Shown piece after piece: positions 1 to 7,347 of a DNA stretch of 29,523 nucleotides. Below the pieces are notes generated by a model, which saw only the letters and a program-made list of their open reading frames with translations, had not been told where the DNA came from and did no database searches. Numbering within the stretch: position 1 is the stretch's first letter; the number at the start of each line of letters is the position of its first letter. Position numbers and translations under genes: made by a program. Source of the DNA: Alphaproteobacteria bacterium (GTDB lineage Bacteria; Pseudomonadota; Alphaproteobacteria; JAJTHO01); NCBI GenBank assembly GCA_021297975.1, contig JAJTHO010000033.1:1-29523 (forward strand), given 5' to 3'.

Positions 1-1056
1 CCGCTACAGCTGCGCCCTGTGGCTCCTGCCGCAGAGCCGCGCAGCAGTTTCAGCGGGCGCGGTAACGACAGCGGCCTCACTGAGGATTTTTTGAATTCCA
101 GTTACGCTAAATTTTGGGACACGGCCTTTAACACGCGCCCGTTAAGCGCGACTCTAGATGCGGATACTGCCCCGTTGCCAGAGCCTGAGCCGCCCAAACC
201 AGCAGCCAAACCCGTCGCGTCGCCCCAAGACACTATCCCTGATGATTTCATGGCGGCGATTCAGGCGGGTTTAGCGCAAGCAGCGGCGGATGCCGCGGCA
301 GGGAAACGCACCCAAGCTGCTGAGACGCCAGTCATCTATGACATACCGACTGCACCGCCTCCTGCCGCGCCGGTTGAACGCAGCATCACTCCCGAAGCCG
401 TGACACCAGAACAGCCGCCGCAAACAACACCAGAAATAGAACCAGAGCCGAAAGAATTAGTGACGCAAACACCGGATCCGGAAACCGAAACGCAACCAGA
501 GCCAACCGTCACTCATTGGAAACCATCAACATCCGGCGGCGCGATGACGGTGTTATCCGATTTCAATCCGGGAACAGACCGCGTTATCCTTGCCATAGGC
601 GCGCTCACGTACAAGCTGACCGAGGATTCAGGTCGCGTCGCGCTGCGTTTTAGCAATAAAGACCAGTTGCGCTTCAGCAACCCTGACCGCGATTTGACTG
701 AAGCGGAAATTTTAGCCGCCTTGACGGTTGATACAACAATACCTGCCGCAGAGCCAGTGTCCGCGCCCGAACCTACCTATAAGAAAAAAGCACCCAGAAA
801 AAAAGCAGCTCCCTCAGCTGAACGAATTGCTGAAGAATCGCCGCAGCCTGCATCACAGCCAGTGAAAGCAGCAGCCAAACCCCCGAAAAAACCACTCACC
901 AAAAAAACAACAGCAGCAAAAAAAGTAGAAGAAAAGCCGTACCCTGAAAAACCAGTTCAAGAAAATCCTAACCAAGAAAAACCTACTGATGAAAAAGCGC
1001 CCAATGACGTAGAACGTTTTTTATCCGGCGATATCGGTTTTGATGATTTGTTTTAG
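1..1056 (+). CDS. Pro/Ala/Lys-rich protein with a short RTX-like motif, 5' end outside window
   Basis: The frame is open from base 1, so the N-terminus lies outside the window; the GTG at 19 is only the first possible start inside it. I do not recognise the protein. It is low-complexity: a Pro/Glu/Ala/Thr-rich first half, then a compact segment of about 60 residues (roughly 175-235 counted from the GTG) beginning VLSDFNPGTDRVIL, then a Lys/Ala/Pro-rich tail with KKTTAAKK-type runs, ending in the acidic-hydrophobic residues GFDDLF. The DFNPGTDRV stretch resembles the segment that follows calcium-binding nonapeptides in RTX proteins, and the acidic-hydrophobic end resembles type I secretion tails. 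No GGxGxD repeat is visible in this fragment, so secretion is only a suggestion. The composition also fits a disordered linker protein. Confidence 0.6.
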   Translation, partial: PLQLRPVAPAAEPRSSFSGRGNDSGLTEDFLNSSYAKFWDTAFNTRPLSATLDADTAPLPEPEPPKPAAKPVASPQDTIPDDFMAAIQAGLAQAAADAAAGKRTQAAETPVIYDIPTAPPPAAPVERSITPEAVTPEQPPQTTPEIEPEPKELVTQTPDPETETQPEPTVTHWKPSTSGGAMTVLSDFNPGTDRVILAIGALTYKLTEDSGRVALRFSNKDQLRFSNPDRDLTEAEILAALTVDTTIPAAEPVSAPEPTYKKKAPRKKAAPSAERIAEESPQPASQPVKAAAKPPKKPLTKKTTAAKKVEEKPYPEKPVQENPNQEKPTDEKAPNDVERFLSGDIGFDDLF

Positions 1057-1087
1057 GATGACTACTGGGAACTATTTAATCTGAATC

Positions 1088-2092
1088 CTAACGTGAAATA
1101 CCCGTTAGTGTTGTTTGGATGCTTGAGTTAAAACTTGTCTTATAGGATTGTATGGCACTGTAAAAATCAGGATTTTTTGCATCGCTTGGAATCGGAAAAT
1201 GCATGTGCAGATTAGGATTTGTATAGATTTGGTGTATGCCTTTAATACCAGTGCTGCGTAGTCGATCTCTCTCTACAACAATTGCTGTGCAGACTTTTAT
1301 ACCTTGGATAAGGTTACCATCTTTATCATAAGGCGGGTCATCTGTTGCTATGCAGGTTTGATTAGAATCTCCTTGTTGAGGATCAATAACGTATACAACC
1401 TGCATATCATTATTCATAAGTAGGGCTCTATTATTTCGAGCATAATCATCATAATACTTCATTGTTGAACGCGCAGCACTGCCTTGAGGTTCAGATTCCC
1501 ATGGATAGAAAGGAAGCTTTTGGTTGAGAAAGGTATAAGAAGAATTTTTTTGTATTGCTTCATTTAGGAGAGCAGCGATTGGATATACATCTTCTATTTG
1601 ACGTGCTCTCGCTTCTAATGCTTGGACATCAAGTCTTGAAAAATCATCGGCACGCTTAGAAGAATGCTGAGTTAAAGAAAAATTTCTTCCTTCAGGGTAC
1701 TCTAATTCAAAAAGGGCAGCCGCATTTCTGTTCTCAGGAAGTCCGCCCTAAAATTCACTTAATTTACAGATCTCAAGATCTGCCTCTTGGAGGACTAATT
1801 GTATATATTTAGAAGTTTTTATGTCATCAGAATATAAATACCCTGAGCTGCCAAATAATGCCTTTATCTCTTCTATATTTTGCATAGCATATACAAATCG
1901 ATCTGGGTGATTAATGCCGTGGGTGCAAGCATGCTCAAAAAGAGCTTGAAACACACCCTCAACAACCACTTCATCTCCCTGCTTGAATCCACGGCCAGAT
2001 AAAATGTGCATGCCGTCATGCCAGCCTCTTCTCTCTAATTCCGAAAGGCTGCTATTTTCTGTTAGGGCTACAACAAGACTTCTAATTTTCAT
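1088..2092 (-). pseudogene. Orphan gene interrupted by one in-frame TAG
   Basis: On the minus strand a 114-codon frame (ATG at 2092) ends at a TAG at 1750-1748. The same frame then continues without another stop for 219 sense codons to a TAG at 1090-1088. The stretch 1747-1463 has no ATG, GTG or TTG codon in this frame, so the second half cannot be translated independently from an upstream site; the first later start is the ATG at 1462 (124 aa). The residues after the TAG look like ordinary protein (for example YPEGRNFSLTQHSS and YDDYARNNRALL), so the simplest reading is one protein of about 333 residues with a recent nonsense change. Readthrough is the alternative. I recognise no family. The region is clearly more AT-rich than its neighbours, suggesting acquisition from elsewhere. 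Confidence 0.55.
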
Positions 2093-2099
2093 GTCCGTA

Positions 2100-2127
2100 A
2101 TTATACAATTTCTGGTTAAAATGAAAA
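2100..2127 (-). promoter_or_regulatory. Possible sigma-70 promoter just upstream of the orphan gene
   Basis: On the minus strand a perfect TATAAT (2105-2100) lies 7 bases before the ATG at 2092. A weak -35 match TTTTCA (2127-2122) sits 16 bases further up. No Shine-Dalgarno sequence precedes the ATG, so a very short leader or leaderless message is possible. The region is AT-rich, which raises the chance of a coincidental -10 match. Confidence 0.3.
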
Positions 2128-2285
2128 TTATTTATAGTCTTATTCATTGTGCGAATAATGTATTAACAAATTGTAAACATTGAAAAATATTTTCGTCCAG
2201 CTATTGTCTCCAGCAAAAAACTCTGATACGGTTATAGATAGATACGTATCTCGGTTTGTCACGCGAACAGACCATCTGACCAAAA

Positions 2286-2605
2286 GGCGCGGTGATGCAG
2301 CATGTCTGAAACATGTGCTGCGGCAACCATCCCCTTAGAATACCCCGGTTTTACAGCCGAGCGCGACGGATTTTGCGGCACTAGCATAAAAAGCAAGTAA
2401 TGCGCTTACCGCAACCCGATCCCTAGCGTAAGTCAGTAAAGCCAAACCCACTAATAGTGAAGATTATTAGATGGCAGCGGCGAGAGCAACCGCAGCCGAG
2501 CGACAGGTACCCCGCGTACCTTAGCGAGGCTAAGGAAAGCGCGCAGCCCTGTCAGCTAATACAGATTGATTATTAGTACCCAAGCCGGTTGTTATACACC
2601 GCGCC
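2286..2605 (+). ncRNA. Candidate structured non-coding RNA of unrecognised family
   Basis: This 598-base gap (2093-2690) has no plausible gene but is rich in inverted repeats. The ends 2286-2294 (GGCGCGGTG) and 2597-2605 (CACCGCGCC) are perfectly complementary over 9 bases. Inside lie: a hairpin at 2297-2321 (GCAGC-ATGT with ACAT-GT-GCTGC); TGCGG/CCGCA enclosing GCAT/ATGC in 2376-2415; CTAATA/TATTAG at 2451-2470; GGCaGCGG/CCGCaGCC at 2473-2497 closing a GAGA loop; AGCGACA/TGTCaGCT (2499-2505 with 2550-2557) enclosing GGTAC/GTACC (2506-2520) and TTAGC/GCTAA (2521-2533); and a second CTAATA/TATTAG at 2556-2576. A further hairpin at 2254-2274 lies just outside. GNRA-type loops (GAGA here, GAAA near 2623) read correctly on the plus strand, which is why I chose it. 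The signatures of tmRNA, RNase P, SRP and cobalamin riboswitch RNAs were not found. Confidence 0.45.
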
Positions 2606-2690
2606 GATTGTTGAAGCCAAAGGCGAAAGCCTCAAAGCCGCCAGAACCCTGCACGGATGCATTCCGCGCGGGGTTTTGGTGCTGGCATTT

Positions 2691-3362
2691 TCAGCGCCGA
2701 TAGCGCGCCAGATTTTCCAGCATCAATGCCGCAACCGGATGCCCGGCCTGCTGCGCGCGTTGCAAGAGCACCAGCCCGTTTTGATACGTCGCCTGATCGG
2801 TTGCGTTCAGGCTATACAGCCGCCCCAGCTCATATTGCGCATCGACAATTCCTTGATCGGCGGCAAAGCGCAGCCATTTTTCTGCCTCTGCGTCATCTTT
2901 CGCAACGCCGTTGCCGTCGCGGTATAAAAGCCCCAAACGATAGGCCGCCGCCGGATTACCAAAGCGCACCGCCGCTGCGTAATACTGCGCCGCCTCCGCT
3001 GGATTCGGCGGATTGCCAAGCCCTTGCTCGCGCATCAAACCAAGCGACAGCAGTGCCGGCGCATAGGATGACCCCGCGCTTTGAAAGGCCTGTTCGGCAA
3101 AGGTATAGTTTGTTTGTGTGCCAAGCCCGCGCAGGTATTGCGTGCCGAGGAGATAAAACAAAAGCGGATCTTGCCTTCGCTGCAGTTCAACATTAAGCAA
3201 GCGAAACGATAGCATATAATCGGCGTTGGCATAGGCCTGCAATGCGCTGGCTGCCCCTTGCGCATAGCCGGGATTCGGCAACGAAAAAGCTATACACAAC
3301 AAGACCAATACGCGCAAAAAACCCTGAGGCCAAGAGGCGATGCGTTTAATATATCCCGCCAT
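2691..3362 (-). CDS. Exported Sel1-repeat (TPR-like) protein
   Basis: The 223-residue protein starts with a signal peptide (basic start, hydrophobic VLVLLCIAF, likely cleavage after GYAQ). The rest is Sel1-like helical repeats, seen as recurring blocks such as ALLSLGLMREQGLG, AAAYRLGLLYRDGNGV and DAQYELGRLYSLN. Sel1 repeats are protein-binding scaffolds and in bacteria are often linked to envelope processes. Its ATG lies inside the end of the PBP1A gene (17-base overlap) with GGAGG about 8 bases upstream, so the two are probably translationally coupled. The partner is unknown; the position suggests a periplasmic accessory to PBP1A or the amidase. Confidence 0.85.
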   Translation of the reverse strand: MAGYIKRIASWPQGFLRVLVLLCIAFSLPNPGYAQGAASALQAYANADYMLSFRLLNVELQRRQDPLLFYLLGTQYLRGLGTQTNYTFAEQAFQSAGSSYAPALLSLGLMREQGLGNPPNPAEAAQYYAAAVRFGNPAAAYRLGLLYRDGNGVAKDDAEAEKWLRFAADQGIVDAQYELGRLYSLNATDQATYQNGLVLLQRAQQAGHPVAALMLENLARYRR

Positions 3363-5802
3363 CTAAATCCTCCGGTGTTACCGGTGCGTTATTGAAGTTG
3401 CCGTTGCGAAGGCTTCCGGTTGCGGGCATACCCGTTATTTCGCTGCGGCCTATCGCAGCATTACGTTTGAATACCTCAACGGTAACTCTGGAATCCCCGC
3501 TTGTGGCTGGCTCGCCCGTATCAGGATTCAGCCGCACAAGGCTAACATCTTTGGGAATGCGAAACGGCTGCGCTGGCCAATCCTTCAGGGCAGTTGTCAT
3601 AAAATCACGAAACGCCGGAATCGCAACGGCGGAGCCTGTTTCTTTATTGCCTAAACTGCGCGGCTCGTCATAGCCAATATACACCCCCGCGACCAGACCG
3701 GATGAAAACCCCACGAACCACACGTCTTTATAATCATTGGTGGTGCCGGTTTTCCCCGCAAGCGGTTTATTGAGCGCCCGCAGCGATGTCGCTGTGCCGC
3801 GCAGCACTGTGCCTTCCAGCATCGACACCATTTGAAACGCGCTTGCCGGGTCAGTGACCAGCTCAAGCACACTAGTTGGTTGCGGCACGCTCTGTCCCGC
3901 CCATTCAGGAACCTGGCAATCCTCGCACAGGCTCTGGTCATGTTTATAAACCGTTCTGCCATTCTTATCTTGGATACGATCAATCAGCGTGGCTTCCAGC
4001 TTTTTACCGCCATTGGCAAACATCGCATAGCCGTTCACCATCCGCAGCAGCGTTGTTTCATGAACCCCCAGCGCGCCGGAAAGATACAGCGGCATTTTTT
4101 CATACACACCAAAGCGGGCGGCAACATCCTGAACGCTGCGCATTCCAATAGTCTGCGCAATGCGGATGGTCATCAGATTGCGCGATTTTTCGATGCCGGT
4201 GCGCATCGGCACAAGGCCGTAATACTCGCGGGTGTAGTTTTCCGGGCGCCAAATGCCCTGACCATAGCCCATGTCAATCGCAATGGGCGCATCGAGCACA
4301 TAGGTTGATGGGTTAAAGCCGTGCTCAAGCGCTGCAAGATAAACAAACGGTTTAAACGTAGAGCCGGGCTGGCGGCGCGCTTGTGAGGCGCGGTTAAACT
4401 GATTCCCCTGATAGTTAAATCCGCCCACCATAGCCAGCACGCGCCCTGTGTGGGGGTCAATGGCCGTAAAGCCGCCGTTGATTTCAGGGGGCTGCACTAA
4501 ATCCCAACCGGCGGGTGTTTTTTCCGTTGCGGCGCGGCGGCGTGTGTACACAACATCCCCCACCGCAAGCACATCAGAAACCGCCGTAATCGCCGCGCCC
4601 AAACCTTCACCAACTGATTTCCGTGCCCAGCGCACGCTGCTCAAATCAAAAGCAATTTCGTCTTTATCTTTGTTTTGCAGTACAAGCGATGCCGCATCTT
4701 TGCCGGTGCGCGTCACAACGGCAAGCTGCCAGCCTAGGCGGGCATACTCATTATTAATGGCGGCAAATTGTTTTGGCCATGCCGTGTTGGAAAGCGCGAT
4801 TTTAGTGACTGCGCCGCGATACCCATGGCGGCGGTCATAGGCTATAATGGAATTGCGCAGCGATGTTTCCGCAAGGCTCTGCAGCGCAGGGTCTAGTGTT
4901 GTTTTAACAGATAAGCCGCCGCGATACACGCCGGTGCTGCCGTATTTCGCGATAAGCCAGCGGCGCACGTCTTCGGAAAAATCTTCGGCGCGAAACACTT
5001 CATCGGCGGTGCGGGGAATGATTTGCAGCGGCTGATTAACGGCGGTTTCATAGACATCGCGGCTGATAACGTTGTCTTCATACATCCGCGACAACACCCA
5101 ATTGCGGCGGCCAAACGCTGCGGCTTTATTGCGGACAGGGTGATAGTTATTGGGTGCTTTAGGAAGAGAGGCAAGGTATGCGGCTTCGGCTGCGGTTAGG
5201 TCATCCAGCGATTTATTGAAATAATTCAAGGATGCCGCCGCAATACCGTAGGAGCCAGAACCAAGATAAATCTCGTTAAGATACAATTCCAAAATACGAT
5301 CTTTTGGTAAGGCTTTTTCTATCCGCATGGATAAAATTGCTTCGCGGATTTTGCGTTTTAAAGATTGTTCATTGCCCACTAAAAAGTTTTTAGTGACTTG
5401 CTGGGTGATGGTGGATGCGCCTTGCGGCCTATGGGAATCATTGGCGAGTTTACCAAAGGCATTACGCATCAGCGCGCGAAATATAGACTGTATATCAACG
5501 CCTTTATGCTCGTAAAAATTTTTGTCTTCTGCAGAGAGAAAGGCTTGCTTCACAAGCGGCGGAATCGCGCCGATAGGCACGAAAATGCGTCTTTCCTCAG
5601 CGTATTCCGCCAGTAATCGCCCATCGCCAGTATGCAGGCGCGTCACAACCGGCGGTTCATAGGTTTTAAGCTCTGAATAATCGGGTAAATCTTTGCTGTA
5701 GCGCCAATACAGAGTGTATGCACCGATTGCGCCAAAAAGCCCGGCGGTGATAGTTAGCGCCACCAATACTTTCAAAGCGGTTATAGTAAAACGGCGGAAC
5801 AT
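3346..5802 (-). CDS. mrcA: Penicillin-binding protein 1A, bifunctional transglycosylase/transpeptidase
   Basis: This class A PBP polymerises and cross-links peptidoglycan from lipid II at the outer face of the inner membrane. The 818-residue length is normal for the family. A membrane anchor covers about residues 8-32. The GT51 domain follows, with the catalytic glutamate in SAEDKNFYEHKG (about residue 92) and the GASTITQQVTKN motif (about 128-139). A middle segment containing GLSVKTTLDPALQ leads to the transpeptidase domain, which shows the serine motif STFK (about 480), the SRN motif and the KTGTTN motif (about 685). All key residues are present. It follows the amidase gene by 78 bases on the same strand, the common alphaproteobacterial order. 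In many relatives prfB comes next; here the Sel1-repeat gene takes that place. Confidence 0.97.
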   Translation of the reverse strand: MFRRFTITALKVLVALTITAGLFGAIGAYTLYWRYSKDLPDYSELKTYEPPVVTRLHTGDGRLLAEYAEERRIFVPIGAIPPLVKQAFLSAEDKNFYEHKGVDIQSIFRALMRNAFGKLANDSHRPQGASTITQQVTKNFLVGNEQSLKRKIREAILSMRIEKALPKDRILELYLNEIYLGSGSYGIAAASLNYFNKSLDDLTAAEAAYLASLPKAPNNYHPVRNKAAAFGRRNWVLSRMYEDNVISRDVYETAVNQPLQIIPRTADEVFRAEDFSEDVRRWLIAKYGSTGVYRGGLSVKTTLDPALQSLAETSLRNSIIAYDRRHGYRGAVTKIALSNTAWPKQFAAINNEYARLGWQLAVVTRTGKDAASLVLQNKDKDEIAFDLSSVRWARKSVGEGLGAAITAVSDVLAVGDVVYTRRRAATEKTPAGWDLVQPPEINGGFTAIDPHTGRVLAMVGGFNYQGNQFNRASQARRQPGSTFKPFVYLAALEHGFNPSTYVLDAPIAIDMGYGQGIWRPENYTREYYGLVPMRTGIEKSRNLMTIRIAQTIGMRSVQDVAARFGVYEKMPLYLSGALGVHETTLLRMVNGYAMFANGGKKLEATLIDRIQDKNGRTVYKHDQSLCEDCQVPEWAGQSVPQPTSVLELVTDPASAFQMVSMLEGTVLRGTATSLRALNKPLAGKTGTTNDYKDVWFVGFSSGLVAGVYIGYDEPRSLGNKETGSAVAIPAFRDFMTTALKDWPAQPFRIPKDVSLVRLNPDTGEPATSGDSRVTVEVFKRNAAIGRSEITGMPATGSLRNGNFNNAPVTPEDLDGGIY

Positions 5803-5880
5803 CGTGTTTCTCTGTTACTGGAGGGCAGGCCTTCAAGGCAAGCATTCTCTTGATAGCGTCTTGTAATAAAAGTGTGCTGC

Positions 5881-7134
5881 TTACTCATTGGCAACATCGC
5901 GTGTGCGCGGGGCTGTACGAAAAAAGCTGTTGGTTGTTTTTACAATGGCCTGAACGATTTTTGCGCGGTGGCTGCGTTGCTTTAGGAGCCATTCTTCCTT
6001 GGGATTCGACAGAAAGCCCAGCTCTAAGAGGATAGCAGGCGTGTCTGGCGCTTTTAAAACCATAAAGCCAGCAAAGCGATGGGTATCTCTTTTGATGTTA
6101 ACGTTGTTCTTTAGATTATTAACCAGCATGGTTGCATACTGCGCGGAAAGATTCATTGTTTCGCGTTGAACAAGATCAATAAGAATTGAGCTTACCTCAC
6201 CGGTAGTGTTTGATAAATCAACGCCGTGAATGATATCCGCGCGGTTTTCTTTATTCGCAAGAGCCTCGGCTTCTTTATCGGAGGCGCGCTCTGAAAGTGT
6301 GTAAACAGAGGTGCCATTGGCGCGTGCGCTGGTGTGGGCATCGGCATGAATAGACATGAATAAATCAGCGTTGTAATTCTGCGCAATCCGGGTGCGATCC
6401 CGCAGCTTTATAAAGCGGTCATCATTACGCGTAAGATACACCGTATACGCGCCAGTTTGTTCTAAGGCGGCTTTGATTTCTCTTGCCGTCATCAGGGTGA
6501 CGTCTTTTTCCTTAAGCCCGGTTGCGCCAATCGCGCCAGGATCATCACCCCCATGGCCGGGATCAATCACAATAATCGGCTTGCGGCGCGGCGGCGCAGC
6601 AGGATTTTCCGCAAAGCGCTCGTCATCTGTTTTATTGTTAGTTGCAAGTGTAGTTTTCTTAGGCTTTTGTGCGGATTTAGAATCGGCTGAAAAATCTAGA
6701 ACGAGACGCGGCGGCGCGCCCTTATCGTTTAAAATAAAATGCCTAGCCAGTCCCTGACTTTTTTGCGTTTGTATGGTCAGGAGCGTATCGTTACCTTGCT
6801 TTTCAATCCGTAAAACCCGCAGCGCGCCGCTTGGCTTTGGCTTGGAAATATCACTGGATAAATCCACACCGCGCAGCCGCACAATAATCGTATCATCAGC
6901 AGGGCTAAGGCTATATTTCGGCACATTGTCAAAGCGCAAGACAAGGCGGGTCTTATCAGAGTGAACACCCAATACAATGCCTTTAACAGTTGCGGCGTGC
7001 GCAATAGACAGTGTGCTGCACACTATGAACAGCAGAAATAAAACAAGTCGAGAAAAGGTACGAACGGATGCCACATCGACTCTTGTATTATAAATTAAGG
7101 CCTTGCGCATCAATAACCCCGGCAGGTGCGGCAT
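5881..7134 (-). CDS. amiC: N-acetylmuramoyl-L-alanine amidase (AMIN plus Amidase_3)
   Basis: This periplasmic zinc amidase cleaves the bond between MurNAc and L-alanine to split septal peptidoglycan. A hydrophobic segment ending in STLSIAHA is a signal sequence or anchor. An AMIN domain of about 100 residues follows, then a linker, then the catalytic domain starting IVIDPGHGGDDPGA. Zinc ligands are the histidine of PGHGG, the glutamate of LKEKD and the histidine of SIHADA; the catalytic glutamate is in ILLELGFLSN. The start is uncertain: ATG at 7134 is used here, but TTG at 7140 and ATG at 7110 (which still leaves a signal peptide) are in frame, and none has a strong Shine-Dalgarno site. It is divergent from rne and upstream of PBP1A on the same strand. 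Confidence 0.93.
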   Translation of the reverse strand: MPHLPGLLMRKALIYNTRVDVASVRTFSRLVLFLLFIVCSTLSIAHAATVKGIVLGVHSDKTRLVLRFDNVPKYSLSPADDTIIVRLRGVDLSSDISKPKPSGALRVLRIEKQGNDTLLTIQTQKSQGLARHFILNDKGAPPRLVLDFSADSKSAQKPKKTTLATNNKTDDERFAENPAAPPRRKPIIVIDPGHGGDDPGAIGATGLKEKDVTLMTAREIKAALEQTGAYTVYLTRNDDRFIKLRDRTRIAQNYNADLFMSIHADAHTSARANGTSVYTLSERASDKEAEALANKENRADIIHGVDLSNTTGEVSSILIDLVQRETMNLSAQYATMLVNNLKNNVNIKRDTHRFAGFMVLKAPDTPAILLELGFLSNPKEEWLLKQRSHRAKIVQAIVKTTNSFFRTAPRTRDVANE

Positions 7135-7347
7135 CGTCAATAGCTTTTTGCAACAAAATACGCTTCTGCAGTGCCTAAAGGATTTATTAGGATTTATCCG
7201 TCATTCATCCCGAATAAAACAGTTGTGGAATGACTTTTGAATCACTAAAGTGCACTCCCAATTGCAACAGCCGTGTTGGCGGCGCCGGGTATCCTATTTG
7301 TTTCGATAACCTGATGCGTGCGCGTGCGGCAGTACTTGGAGAAGACT

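Noticed and set aside
2286..2605. tmRNA, because GCA AGT AAT GCG CTT ACC GCA ends in a stop after 12 codons like a tag, and CGACGGATTTTGCG recalls the tmRNA 5' region
   Set aside because: No T-arm GGTTCGA sequence, no CCA-type acceptor end and no GG..TTCGAC motif is present, and the would-be tag ends in SLA rather than the usual LAA-type end.
2286..2605. RNase P RNA or cobalamin riboswitch
   Set aside because: The GAGGAAAGTC and ACAGAA cores of RNase P and the conserved riboswitch boxes are absent on both strands.
2657..3196. 179-codon plus-strand open frame
   Set aside because: It is antisense to the Sel1-repeat gene, has no family match and reflects the composition of the real gene.
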